DNA of 40,361 nucleotides from a virus, in IMG/VR virus record IMGVR_UViG_3300027728_000027, positions 1-40,361 of that record; one strand, written 5' to 3'. The notes beneath the pieces were generated by a model. The model saw only the letters and a list, made by a program, of their open reading frames with translations. It was not told the DNA's origin and did no database searches. Positions within the stretch are counted from its first letter, which is position 1. Each line of letters begins with the position of its first letter. The translations under genes were made by a program, and so were the position numbers. Shown in pieces: positions 28,668 to 37,149 of this stretch.

Positions 28668-29137
28668 CCGCCATCGCCCGCATCGTCGCCCTGATGGCGA
28701 CCCTGAGTATGCCCCTGAGTGCCCAGGCCGCGCCGTGGCGCGTCGATGAAATGATGGCCGTCACGGATACCGCCTCTGGGGTCCTCATCGCCGTCGGGTT
28801 CATGCCGGTGACCGCGTGCGATCACGCGGCGCTGTTTGTCATCGGCAACACCCGCATCACCCTCATCGGGCTGTCCGTAGACGGCCAGGCATTCGCCCCG
28901 GACGACGTGACTGAGGCGTTCGACTGGGGGGTCTATGTCGTCCTCACCGATGCGGCCCTGGATGCGCTGCGGCACGGCCGCCGCGCCTGGGTCATCACCG
29001 ACCGCGGCCGGAGCGAAGTGTCGCTCCGCGGGTCCGCGACCGCCCTGGAGCGCGCCTACGCCGACTGCCAGCGGTTTGTGCAGTCGTCGCCAGCGCGCCC
29101 GCCGCTCAGCATCACCCCCTTCACCGCACAGTTTTAG
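28664..29137 (+). CDS. Exported phage protein with signal peptide
   Basis: The 157-residue product begins MTAIARIVALMATLSMPLSA followed by QAAPW, a typical Sec signal peptide with predicted cleavage after AQA. The mature part has a beta-rich body and ends with RGSATALERAYADCQRFVQ, a pattern seen in IalB-like and other periplasmic proteins. A periplasmic protein in an early-type operon suggests lysogenic conversion or superinfection exclusion; function unproven. Confidence 0.65.
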   Translation: MTAIARIVALMATLSMPLSAQAAPWRVDEMMAVTDTASGVLIAVGFMPVTACDHAALFVIGNTRITLIGLSVDGQAFAPDDVTEAFDWGVYVVLTDAALDALRHGRRAWVITDRGRSEVSLRGSATALERAYADCQRFVQSSPARPPLSITPFTAQF

Positions 29138-29146
29138 GAACCTCCC

Positions 29147-30427
29147 ATGCCCGTAATCACCGCCCGCGTCTCCAGAAACATCGGCGCCGTTCACGCCGAC
29201 GGCGCCGTCCTGTCGACGCGCCGCCTGCCGGTTGCCGGAAAAATCCGCCCCGGCATCAAAGTGCTCACCAAGGCCGCCGCGGCCAACCCAGCGCTCGCCA
29301 AGTGCTACGCCGACGGACTCGCCGCGGGAGCCAGCTTTGACGAGATCAGCGTCGCACTGGGAAAGGTCCCCAAGGCGCCAAGCTGGCCGCTGACGCCGAA
29401 GAACGTCGGCTATTTCTCCGTCCGCCAAGGCGATTTTGCTACCCCTGGAGCAGCCGCCGAGATCATGGCGCGCTATGGCGAAGTCCGCACGGGCGACACC
29501 GAGCCGCGGCTGTACGCCTTCCCGATCATCTTCCCGTCCGACGCGCTCGACCTGGTGTTCCGCGAGCAGTTTGAAGCGTGGAAGGCCACCGAACTGCTGC
29601 GCTGGTCCGAGCCGGACCCGGACGCCGGCACGCTTCAGTGCATGAAGCGCGCCGATACCGCGCCGACCCCCGGCGCCGGGCGCCGCTGGGGCGGCCGTCC
29701 GACCGCGGTTGACCGTGCGTGCAATCCAAACGACTGCGACCTGTTCGCCAAGGGCGAGTGCAAACACGTCGCCACCTTGCACTTCTGGATCCCTGGCGTG
29801 AAGGGTGCAGGGGTCATCTCGATGACGTTCACCTCGCTGTACGCGTCCATGGGCATCGCCGAGACATTGGAGATGGTCCGCGCCGGGCTGGGGCGCATCA
29901 GCGGGCTGCACAACGGCGAGCCGATCTTCTGGCTCAGCAAGGGGCACGAAAAGGTCCGGCGAATGAACTGGGAGACCGGCAAGCCTGAGACCTCGCAGCA
30001 GTGGATTATCCGCCTGGAGGCGTCCGGGCTGGACATGATGGCGGTGCTCGGTGGGCCTGCGCCGACGGCCACGCTCCCGGCGCCGGCCCCAGTGCCGGCC
30101 TTGGCCGCGCCGGTACATGATCCGGAGCCAGCCCCCGCGGCCCCTGCCGTCGACCCCGCGCAGGCCGAGGGCCGCAAGTACTTGGGCGCCCTGTTCAGCA
30201 CGCTCGGGTGGGACCGGCAGACACAGCAGGAATGGCTGGACATCAACTTCCCGGATCGTGGGCGGATGCCGGACGTGAAAACCCTGGCAGCGATGGCGGC
30301 GAAGCTGGAGCCCTTGCTGTCGGTGACGCGGCCGGCTATCGACGTTCCGGTAGAAACCCCGGAAGACCCGGCCGGTCAGATCCATGACCAGGCACCGCCT
30401 GTCGGCACTGACGAGGTACCGTTCTGA
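29147..30427 (+). CDS. Gp3-like (recombination directionality factor-like) protein with SSB-type tip
   Basis: The 426-residue product (MPVITARVSRNIGAVHADGA) has a layout I associate with the Gp3-like recombination-directionality-factor family: an N-terminal part with YFSVRQGDFATPGAA, ARYGEVRTGDTEPRLYAFP, a Cys cluster (RACNPNDCDLFAKGECKHVA), and GVISMTFTSLYASMGIAET. A Pro/Ala linker and a small helical domain follow, ending GTDEVPF, an SSB-like acidic tip. Proteins like this are also annotated as putative metal-binding and sit beside SbcCD-type recombination genes, as here. Assignment is moderate. Confidence 0.6.
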   Translation: MPVITARVSRNIGAVHADGAVLSTRRLPVAGKIRPGIKVLTKAAAANPALAKCYADGLAAGASFDEISVALGKVPKAPSWPLTPKNVGYFSVRQGDFATPGAAAEIMARYGEVRTGDTEPRLYAFPIIFPSDALDLVFREQFEAWKATELLRWSEPDPDAGTLQCMKRADTAPTPGAGRRWGGRPTAVDRACNPNDCDLFAKGECKHVATLHFWIPGVKGAGVISMTFTSLYASMGIAETLEMVRAGLGRISGLHNGEPIFWLSKGHEKVRRMNWETGKPETSQQWIIRLEASGLDMMAVLGGPAPTATLPAPAPVPALAAPVHDPEPAPAAPAVDPAQAEGRKYLGALFSTLGWDRQTQQEWLDINFPDRGRMPDVKTLAAMAAKLEPLLSVTRPAIDVPVETPEDPAGQIHDQAPPVGTDEVPF

Positions 30428-31605
30428 TGAAAATCATGCACCTTGCCGACCTGCACTACGGTCCCAGGCATCTTGCCTGGATCGATCGCGCCATGACGCA
30501 CGCCGTCGACACCGCCATTGCCGCAGGATGCGACCTTGGCGTGATCGCGGGCGATAGCTTCGATCACGCCCTGAGCGTCCATGAGCCGGCTTTCGTGGCC
30601 TACGTCCGGCAGGTCCTGCGCTTGGCCGAGCACATGCCCGTCGTCGTGCTTCAGGGCACGCACAGCCATGACCGGCCAGGGTCGCTGGATGTGCTCAAGG
30701 CATTGCCGACCCGGCACCGGGTCATTGTCGCCGACGACCTCGGCGAGTACGAAGTCGCTGGGGTGCGCGTCTGCACGCTGCCGAGCCTCAACAAGGCCGA
30801 CCCGGACGTGATGGCGCAGGGCGCTCATGCCTGGACCGCCGCCGCGCTCGCCGAGTTTGCCGCCGCGCACGATGGCACCGACGGCATCCCCTCAATCCTG
30901 ATCACCCACGGCACCGTGACCGGCTGTAGCACCGAGTCCGGATACGCCATGGTGTCTCCCGATTTGGAGTTCTCCGTCGAGAACCTGGCCGCCGCCGACT
31001 GCGATGCGGTCCTTTTGGGGCATATCCATCGGCATCAGGTTTGGCCCAACGTCCGCACCCCGAGCGGCGCCCTGACCACCATCGCCTATCCGGGATCGCT
31101 CGCCCGCTTGGTCCACGGCCATCATGACCCCGTTGGGTTTCTGATCTGGACCGTTGAGCCAGGCCAGGCGACGTTTCAGTTCCACCCATCCCCGGCCCGG
31201 CAGCTTCTCGAAATCGCCTTCGATGGCCTGCCAGACATGGACCAACTGCGCGCCCTGGCCGCGACGGTGCAGCCCGATGACGCGGTAAGGATCAGGTGGG
31301 TAATCGACGAGGAACACGTCGCTTCGGTCGATAAGCAACTGATCCGCGATCTGTTCGCCGTGGCAGAAACCGTCAAGCTCGAACCGCGGGTGCTGCCGGT
31401 GCAGCGGGTGCGCGCGGCGGGGATTGGGCAGTCAACGAGCCTTGCTCAGAAACTGGCGTACTGGTCTGAGACCACCGGGAGCGAGGCGGCATTGGCGCGG
31501 CTTACCGATCGGCTAGAGATGCTGCAATCCCGTGACGTGGCGCAGATCGTTGAGAGCATCACGGGGCAGGCGGATGAACAGATTACGATGAGGGCGGCAG
31601 CATGA
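30427..31605 (+). CDS. SbcD/Mre11-like recombination nuclease
   Basis: The 392-residue product has the metallophosphoesterase motifs in order: DLHYG (8-12), AGDSFDH (41-47), LQGTHSHD (75-82), SILITHGTVTG, and LLGHIHRHQ. In most Mre11/SbcD/gp47 proteins the third motif is GNHD; here it reads GTHS, so a usual metal ligand is replaced. It partners the SbcC-like ATPase encoded 122 bp downstream. It processes DNA ends for phage recombination. Coupled starts (TGATG) with the Gp3-like gene. Confidence 0.87.
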   Translation: MKIMHLADLHYGPRHLAWIDRAMTHAVDTAIAAGCDLGVIAGDSFDHALSVHEPAFVAYVRQVLRLAEHMPVVVLQGTHSHDRPGSLDVLKALPTRHRVIVADDLGEYEVAGVRVCTLPSLNKADPDVMAQGAHAWTAAALAEFAAAHDGTDGIPSILITHGTVTGCSTESGYAMVSPDLEFSVENLAAADCDAVLLGHIHRHQVWPNVRTPSGALTTIAYPGSLARLVHGHHDPVGFLIWTVEPGQATFQFHPSPARQLLEIAFDGLPDMDQLRALAATVQPDDAVRIRWVIDEEHVASVDKQLIRDLFAVAETVKLEPRVLPVQRVRAAGIGQSTSLAQKLAYWSETTGSEAALARLTDRLEMLQSRDVAQIVESITGQADEQITMRAAA

Positions 31606-31730
31606 CACCAATCACCGCCACAATCGCCGGAGCCATTGGAACCAGGGATAGTCTAACAGTGGAGTATTTGCGGTCTGTATTGAACTACGAACTTCACGGA
31701 GAGTTTGCAAACCACGGAGATCACAAATGA
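31602..31730 (+). CDS. Tiny protein between sbcD- and sbcC-like genes, 42 aa
   Basis: ATG at 31602 overlaps the sbcD-like stop and its own stop overlaps the next ATG at 31727. MTPITATIAGAIGTRDSLTV; no family. It is lower in GC than its neighbours, as is the first about 430 bp of the next gene. Confidence 0.5.
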   Translation: MTPITATIAGAIGTRDSLTVEYLRSVLNYELHGEFANHGDHK

Positions 31731-34165
31731 CACCAAAGCAATTCACTATAACCGGATCGTTAGGAATCAAAGCCGGTCTCAACCGCGACACTCTCAGCAT
31801 GGACCTGAGCGCCATCCCAGATGATGCCTTGACGGTGGCGATTAAGGCAGACAATGGGGCTGGAAAATCAACAATTTTGAATATCGCATTAACGCCGTGG
31901 CTTGATCCTCCCATGCTTCCTGGTACTGTTTACGACGCTTTTGGAGAAACGGGATCGCGTGAACTCATCTGGTGTCATGGTGATCTGACATATCGAACCT
32001 TGATCCATTACAAAAATGGCAAGACAAAATCGACTCGCGCTTATCTGCATGTTCAGCAAGGCGACGATTGGCAGCCGGTAGCATTGCCTGACAATACCGT
32101 TTCTGATGGAAAGTCTAGTACATACCGGCAGTGCCTCTCCCACATCCTGGGCGACCCTGGGATCTACTACTTGTCGGCCTTCCGCGCCCAGAACGCCCCC
32201 AAGCTCGCCGAGCACGACGATCCAAAGGGCCTGATGCGCGCCCTGCTCAACCTTGACGAGCCCGCGCGCCTGTCGGACCTCGCTCGCGACGTGGCCCGCG
32301 ATCTCAAGCGCCATCACGAAGGCTTGCGCGCTCAGGTTGCCAATCTGGACGGCCACCCGGCCCGCCTGACCGCCCTGGACGCTGCAATATTGGGTTTACG
32401 CTCAGGTCACACGGCCCGCGTCGAGGCCAAGCTGACTACCCTGGACACCGCCGCCCGCGCCAAAGCCGAATTGGATCGAGCCGTCAGCGGAGACCTTGAC
32501 CGTCAACGCCTGATCGACCAACGCGCCGCGGTACAGCGCCGGCTGGACGAGGCGACCGGCAGCACGACGGATGCGATCCAGCAAGCGCAGCGCGCCCACG
32601 CAGCGGCCGTGCAGCGGGTCGCCGATGCCAAACGCCACGCGACCGCCACGCTGGCCACCCTGAACCGCGACCTGACCGCCGCGCAGGCCCGCGCTACCGC
32701 CGCTCAAGCCACGCTGGACCAACGCGACGCGATCACCCAAGCGCAGGCCGATGTTGACGCCCTGGCCACGCAGATTGCAGATCAGGAGCAGACAGTCGCC
32801 GCCCTGGCAGACCAACTGAGCACCCTGCGCGACCTCGCCGGCCAGGTCCGCACCCTAGAGGCGCAGCAAGCCGCCGCCGCTCAGGCCGGTAAAGCGTGCG
32901 CCAGCAAGGTTAACGACCTGAATGCTCGCATCGCCGACCTCAACGCCCGCGCCGGGTTCGTTGCTGTGGTTCCGTGCCGCGGGGAAGGCCAGTATGCCGC
33001 CTGCCCGGCACTGCAAGACGCCATAGACGCCCGCGCCATTGCAGACAAGCACATCGCCTTGCTGCCCGCAGCCACGGCCGAAACCGAGGCCAAGCGCGCC
33101 GAGTGGAAGGCCATCGCAGCCCAGATCGCAGCCCTTGCCGGGCAGACCGTTGCCCTGCCTGAGTGCATGGAGGCCCATAGCGCGGCCGTGACCCTGATCA
33201 ACACCCTGCGCACCAGGCTGGATGCGGTACGGGCCGTCGCCACCCGCGGGGCCACCCTGGAGTTGGCCGACCAGCACCTGGCCGAGGCGCGTGCCGCCGT
33301 CGCCGACCTGACCGCGCGCCAGACCGACACTCAGGCCGACGCAGCGCGCCGCCTGGCCGCCTTGGAGCAGGAGGCCGACGCCGCCGGCATCGCCGTGCAC
33401 GCGGCCGAGACCCTGGCTGCGCATACCCGCGATGCCCTGCGCGCCGAGCTCTCTGCCATCCCTGAGCCCGGTACCGATCAGGCGATCACCCAGGCCCGCG
33501 CCGCCCTGGCCGCCGCCGAGACCGCGGTGGAAGATGCCAAGGCGGCAATGACTCAAGCCGCGGCAGACATCGCCCAGCACCAAGCAGAACAAACCGCCCT
33601 GCGCGCCGCCCTAGACCAAGGGGCCGCGGTCATCGCGCAACGCGACCACCTGGCCGCCGAGATCGCCGACTGGACGCTGCTCGGGATGGGATTGCGAGGC
33701 GTGATCGACCTGTCGATTGAGGACGCCGGACCCAGCATCGCCGCCACGGCGAACCGCCTGCTGACCGATGCCTACGGGCCGCGGTTCTCGGTGCGGATCG
33801 TGACCCAGCGTGACCAGGCCAACGGCCGGACCGTTGAGACCTTCGACATCTCCGTGATCGACGCCGACTCAGGCATGGAGTCCAGCATCCTGCAAAAGTC
33901 TGGCGGCGAGGCCGTTTGGATCGACAAGGCTCTCACCGATGCAGTTGGCCTGTACCACCAGGAAGCGGCAGGGGTCCACTACGAAACCCTGTTCGCCGAC
34001 GAGTCCGAGGACGGCCTGACCCAGGAGCGCAAGGCGCAGTTCTACCGGATGGACCGCGCCGCCCTGGAGATGGGCGGGTATCAGCGGAAATACTTCGTGT
34101 CGCATAACCCGGACGCATGGGCTTATGCAGACCACGTGATTGATCTGGCGCAGTATCGGGTGTAA
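31727..34165 (+). CDS. SbcC/Rad50-like ATPase
   Basis: The 812-residue product has a Walker A loop, IKADNGAGKSTILN (39-52), two long Ala/Gln/Asp-rich coiled-coil arms (about 190-410 and 435-640), the signature motif QKSGGEAVWIDKA (about 720-732) and Walker B ETLFADESEDG (about 752-762). Between the arms the hook position holds C417 and C426 (PCRGEGQYAACP), spaced C-x8-C instead of C-x2-C. It forms the end-processing complex with the SbcD-like protein. Its first about 430 bp have lower GC than the rest. Confidence 0.87.
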   Translation: MTPKQFTITGSLGIKAGLNRDTLSMDLSAIPDDALTVAIKADNGAGKSTILNIALTPWLDPPMLPGTVYDAFGETGSRELIWCHGDLTYRTLIHYKNGKTKSTRAYLHVQQGDDWQPVALPDNTVSDGKSSTYRQCLSHILGDPGIYYLSAFRAQNAPKLAEHDDPKGLMRALLNLDEPARLSDLARDVARDLKRHHEGLRAQVANLDGHPARLTALDAAILGLRSGHTARVEAKLTTLDTAARAKAELDRAVSGDLDRQRLIDQRAAVQRRLDEATGSTTDAIQQAQRAHAAAVQRVADAKRHATATLATLNRDLTAAQARATAAQATLDQRDAITQAQADVDALATQIADQEQTVAALADQLSTLRDLAGQVRTLEAQQAAAAQAGKACASKVNDLNARIADLNARAGFVAVVPCRGEGQYAACPALQDAIDARAIADKHIALLPAATAETEAKRAEWKAIAAQIAALAGQTVALPECMEAHSAAVTLINTLRTRLDAVRAVATRGATLELADQHLAEARAAVADLTARQTDTQADAARRLAALEQEADAAGIAVHAAETLAAHTRDALRAELSAIPEPGTDQAITQARAALAAAETAVEDAKAAMTQAAADIAQHQAEQTALRAALDQGAAVIAQRDHLAAEIADWTLLGMGLRGVIDLSIEDAGPSIAATANRLLTDAYGPRFSVRIVTQRDQANGRTVETFDISVIDADSGMESSILQKSGGEAVWIDKALTDAVGLYHQEAAGVHYETLFADESEDGLTQERKAQFYRMDRAALEMGGYQRKYFVSHNPDAWAYADHVIDLAQYRV

Positions 34166-34172
34166 TGAAATC

Positions 34173-34640
34173 ATGATGCTTGCAAATGACATCAAGCCGC
34201 AGCTTGAGTTGACCGAAGCAGAGCTTTCACTGATCGTCCAGGTCCCCGCGGGAATCCACAGCGGCCATCCTGGCGCGGCCAATTTCAACCGCCGCCTGTT
34301 CCCGGAGCGCGCGCCGATCACCCCCGATCCGCCCGGATCACAGCGGCGCACGCGCGCCAAGCGCGGACTGTCGCCGGACGGGATCATGGGCCGCCTGCTG
34401 CGACTCGCGACGGACACGCAGCAGCCCATCACCTGGGTCAAGATCATGAGCGACTTCGAATCGCGGGTCGGTGTCGCCCCCGCGTTGCAGCGCCTGGTCG
34501 ACCGCGGCAGTTTCAAATGTCGCGATCTGTACGAGAAAGAGACCGGAAAGAAGTGGAAGCAATGGACGCTGGTAGACAGAAAATGGAGCCAGCCGCCCGC
34601 AGGCGTCACCGTCATTGGCAAACTGAGCAGACTTGTATGA
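34173..34640 (+). CDS. Hypothetical phage protein, 155 aa
   Basis: Starts MMLANDIKPQLELTEAELSL. A Pro/Arg-rich middle leads to a possible winged helix (GIMGRLLRLATDTQQPITWV, VAPALQRLVDRGSFKC). Follows the sbcC-like gene by 7 bp and overlaps the next gene. No confident family. Confidence 0.55.
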   Translation: MMLANDIKPQLELTEAELSLIVQVPAGIHSGHPGAANFNRRLFPERAPITPDPPGSQRRTRAKRGLSPDGIMGRLLRLATDTQQPITWVKIMSDFESRVGVAPALQRLVDRGSFKCRDLYEKETGKKWKQWTLVDRKWSQPPAGVTVIGKLSRLV

Positions 34641-34951
34641 GCGATTTTTCCGAGTTCGCCGATACCGAGCTAACCATTGACCGCCTGATGGACAGACTGT
34701 GCGATTACCGGCAGACCGTTGGCGGAGATTGCCGGATTGCCATCCAGTATGGCGACGCCGCGGGCTATGCGCTCGTCGCCGGCCTGATCCATGGGGTCTA
34801 CGTCTACCGGGACGAGGCCAGCGCCAGCGGACTGCATCAGATCATCCCGCTGGGCGCCGACCTCGGCGGGTACCCGAAGGATCATCCGCCGCGCCTGACC
34901 CTGTGCCTGCGCCCCTACTGCAAACCAGCCGCCCTGGAGGCCGCCCAATGA
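34637..34951 (+). CDS. Hypothetical phage protein, 104 aa
   Basis: MSDFSEFADTELTIDRLMDR, then VGGDCRIAIQYGDAAGYALV: an alpha-beta domain resembling small phage proteins that open with a similar helix and a CRIAIQ-type strand. Overlaps on both sides by 4 bp. Confidence 0.55.
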   Translation: MSDFSEFADTELTIDRLMDRLCDYRQTVGGDCRIAIQYGDAAGYALVAGLIHGVYVYRDEASASGLHQIIPLGADLGGYPKDHPPRLTLCLRPYCKPAALEAAQ

Positions 34952-35241
34952 GTACCATCGACATCCATGTGAAGATCCAAACCAACCCGCCGCCGATCGG
35001 ATTGAAGCACCGTGTCGGGGTCTGGCTGCACCGGCTGGCCGCGAAGATCGACGGCAAAGCCTACGCGCGGTTCGACCTGCGGTGCAACGTCCCGCTCCCG
35101 CCGCAACAGGAGTTGACGCGAGCATTCGAGCTTGGAACGCAACGCACGTGCGACCTGATTGCGGCAACCGCGCGCATTCACATGGTTGACCGCATCATGA
35201 TGGATACCTGCCCAGGTCTATGGCAGGAGGACGGCCGATGA
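34948..35241 (+). CDS. Hypothetical phage protein, 97 aa
   Basis: MSTIDIHVKIQTNPPPIGLK, then ARFDLRCNVPLPPQQELTRA. No recognised domain; probably soluble. Coupled to neighbours. Confidence 0.55.
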   Translation: MSTIDIHVKIQTNPPPIGLKHRVGVWLHRLAAKIDGKAYARFDLRCNVPLPPQQELTRAFELGTQRTCDLIAATARIHMVDRIMMDTCPGLWQEDGR

Positions 35242-35510
35242 TCACCGATGATCGCACGTTGCCGTGTGACAGTCTGACCATGCTCAGCGGCACCCCGGAA
35301 TGCACGCGGGGGCTCCCGATCGACGCGCACCAGTGCTCCACCTGCGCCTTGTATTCCGTCGAGACCTACGTGCGCACAAGATGCGAGGTATGGACAAGGG
35401 TCATGGGCTATCACCGGCCAGTCGCCCAATTCAACAAGGGGAAGCAGCAGGAGCATCGCGACCGCCTGGTGTTTCGCGAATCTCTGGCCGCACTGGAGAC
35501 CAAAGCATGA
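35238..35510 (+). CDS. Small Cys-containing phage protein, 90 aa
   Basis: MITDDRTLPCDSLTMLSGTP; cysteines in PECTRGL, HQCSTCALY and RCEVW. This resembles the small zinc-type proteins of the left arm, though with a longer charged tail. Coupled by ATGA overlaps. Confidence 0.55.
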   Translation: MITDDRTLPCDSLTMLSGTPECTRGLPIDAHQCSTCALYSVETYVRTRCEVWTRVMGYHRPVAQFNKGKQQEHRDRLVFRESLAALETKA

Positions 35511-35965
35511 AACCGACGCCCCATGAGTTCACCGAATATTACGCGTCGCACCGCAAAAGCATCGCCGTCGCAGCGATCCTCCCGATGGTCCTGGGGCCGC
35601 TTGGGACGCTGTACGGGAGTCCGCTCGCCGGGGCCATCCTGACCCTTGCGTCTGGCGCGCTGTTCGCCCTGATCACGGTCGGCGGGGCGCTGTCGGCCTT
35701 GCTCGTCGCCGAAGAGGCCCAGCAGTTGGCCGCCGCGATGGTGGTCTGGTCCCCGCTGACGGCTGTCGTGGCGATCTGGAGCGCGGCGATCCTGCTGGGC
35801 TGGAACGGCGCTGAGAATCACAATCGGCGCGTGCTGGCGCAGATGGATTTGTGGCGGCGGCTGGTGTTGGAAGTGTGTGATTGCGCCTCCGCGGCGCTGA
35901 ACGCGGTCCCGGAAGCGGACTTTACAATTCCGGAGATGTTTGTTGGCAGGAAGAATGAATCGTGA
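35507..35965 (+). CDS. Membrane protein with about three helices, 152 aa
   Basis: After a polar N-terminus (MKPTPHEFTEYYASHRKS), hydrophobic stretches lie at about 19-40, 43-65 and 82-103 (AIWSAAILLGW). The C-terminal 45 residues are soluble and end PEMFVGRKNES. An inner-membrane location is inferred. It could serve exclusion or lysis, but no holin-endolysin pair is nearby. Confidence 0.6.
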   Translation: MKPTPHEFTEYYASHRKSIAVAAILPMVLGPLGTLYGSPLAGAILTLASGALFALITVGGALSALLVAEEAQQLAAAMVVWSPLTAVVAIWSAAILLGWNGAENHNRRVLAQMDLWRRLVLEVCDCASAALNAVPEADFTIPEMFVGRKNES

Positions 35966-36099
35966 CCACCATCAACCTCGTCATCGGCCACCAGTACGGA
36001 GACGACAAGACCCTGCGCGACATCATCAGCGAGACCATGACAACAGACGAAGCAATCCAAGAAGCCGCGCAGCACATTCCGGTGGAGAGCCTGCAATGA
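35962..36099 (+). CDS. Hypothetical very small protein, 45 aa
   Basis: GTG start at 35962 overlaps the membrane-protein stop (GTGA); reads VTTINLVIGHQYGDDKTLRD and ends overlapping the next ATG. Coupling on both sides supports coding. Function unknown. Confidence 0.5.
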   Translation: MTTINLVIGHQYGDDKTLRDIISETMTTDEAIQEAAQHIPVESLQ

Positions 36100-36296
36100 G
36101 CCAAGTATGGAACGGGAACGCGCATGATAGGTCCGGTATCGCTATTTTTACAGAGGACGAATTGAACGCTGAGGTTCCGCTCGACGATGTTCAGATGTTT
36201 CATGCGCTGTGCGCAGTGATCGATGCCGCAAAGCGGGTTGCAAGGCTGCAAGAAAGGAAAAGGCTGAGGAATGCTATGATCACGGTGATGACATAA
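36096..36296 (+). CDS. Hypothetical small protein, 66 aa
   Basis: MSQVWNGNAHDRSGIAIFTE, then MFHALCAVIDAAKRVARLQE. Helical C-terminus with a basic end. TAATG overlap with the PrtN-like gene. Confidence 0.55.
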   Translation: MSQVWNGNAHDRSGIAIFTEDELNAEVPLDDVQMFHALCAVIDAAKRVARLQERKRLRNAMITVMT

Positions 36297-36550
36297 TGAA
36301 CACCACCTTCCTCCTTCTCGCCGAGTTCGGCCAAGCCGACATCCCGCTTGAGACCGTCGCCGCGCGCTACCTTGGGATGGACGAGCGAGCGGCCCGCGCC
36401 AAGGCCAACCGCGGCGAGTTGCCGTTCCCCGCGTATCGTGCGGGGTCGACGAAATCCCCGTGGATGGTGCGGGTCACCGATCTGGCTGAATTCCTGGACA
36501 AAGAACGGGACCGGGCAAAGGCTGATTGGAATAAGCGGCGGGTAGCGTGA
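36296..36550 (+). CDS. PrtN-like (pyocin activator family) regulator
   Basis: The 84-residue product follows the PrtN pattern along most of its length: MNTTFLLLAEFGQADIPLET, VAARYLGMDERAARAKANRG, ELPFPAYRAGSTKSPWMVRV and a C-terminal helix DLAEFLDKERDRAK. PrtN activates pyocin gene expression in Pseudomonas by binding promoter repeats. Phage homologues are common and may activate late genes or act as regulators. It lies in the late part of the right operon. Confidence 0.8.
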   Translation: MNTTFLLLAEFGQADIPLETVAARYLGMDERAARAKANRGELPFPAYRAGSTKSPWMVRVTDLAEFLDKERDRAKADWNKRRVA

Positions 36551-36768
36551 TGGATCAAAGTTTCCTGGATCGAGTCATCGTAGCGGCGCGGGAGGAAGAA
36601 GCCGAAGTCGGGTATGCGTGGAGCGCGGTATCGCTGTACCTGCGGCTCTATCCCGGCACCGGTTATCACACGGTCGAGTCCGGTGTGTCGGCAGCCGTGC
36701 GCGTCTTGCGCAGCCGCGGGATATTCTCCCGCTTGTCGCGCGGAAAATATCGTATTTCACAGGGTTAA
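36550..36768 (+). CDS. Hypothetical phage protein with winged-helix-like C-terminus, 72 aa
   Basis: MDQSFLDRVIVAAREEEAEV; the C-terminal half AVRVLRSRGIFSRLSRGKYR suggests a wHTH wing. Start overlaps the PrtN-like stop (TGATG). Confidence 0.55.
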   Translation: MDQSFLDRVIVAAREEEAEVGYAWSAVSLYLRLYPGTGYHTVESGVSAAVRVLRSRGIFSRLSRGKYRISQG

Positions 36769-36771
36769 ATC

Positions 36772-36954
36772 ATGGCAACCTACCGCGTCCAACTGTTGAT
36801 CGACTTTCCTGACGAAGCGCCGCGCGACGACGTAGAGCGGTATATCCGGTTCGAACTTGGCGAGACGCACCGGCTTGAGCGGGTGCATCAGTCAATCGAC
36901 GAGCGGGATTTGCATTCGTGCAACGTCCGCGACATCGTTATTTATGAAGCCTAA
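36772..36954 (+). CDS. Hypothetical phage protein, 60 aa
   Basis: MATYRVQLLIDFPDEAPRDD, then VERYIRFELGETHRLE: a ferredoxin-like alpha-beta pattern. No family assigned. Confidence 0.55.
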   Translation: MATYRVQLLIDFPDEAPRDDVERYIRFELGETHRLERVHQSIDERDLHSCNVRDIVIYEA

Positions 36955-37119
36955 ATGATGACCTTGAATGAGATGGCAGCCGCGTTGAATGTTCCGCTGA
37001 CTTTCCTGTTGACCGGCCGGGCACGACCGAGCAAGCCCCGACTCAAGGTCCTGCCAGGGGGCAAGGCGCCAACGCCGCAGGACGAGCCGACCCCGCGGCC
37101 GGAGGACGAGCGTGCTTGA
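36955..37119 (+). CDS. Small protein with HTH-like fragment, 54 aa
   Basis: ATGATG at 36955/36958 directly follows the previous stop. MMTLNEMAAALNVPLTFLLT recalls the last helices of XRE-type HTH domains; the rest is a Pro/Lys-rich tail. It could be a real small regulator or a remnant. Its stop overlaps the -35 box of the next promoter. Confidence 0.5.
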   Translation: MMTLNEMAAALNVPLTFLLTGRARPSKPRLKVLPGGKAPTPQDEPTPRPEDERA

Positions 37120-37145
37120 CAGTCGATCCGTCCGAGGGCTAGGCT
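37116..37145 (+). promoter_or_regulatory. Promoter of the C4-like RNA / Rha-ANT transcript
   Basis: Perfect TTGACA (37116-37121), 18 bp, TAGGCT (37140-37145). The same -35 box, 18-bp spacing and a similar -10 precede the BRO-linked C4-like RNA on the other strand. Confidence 0.65.
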
Positions 37146-37149
37146 TTCT

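Noticed and set aside
28052-30385. Minus-strand open frame of 777 codons
   Set aside because: It is antisense to four or more well-supported, coupled plus-strand genes. Its Gly/Arg/His-rich, low-complexity translation is typical of a GC-rich shadow frame.
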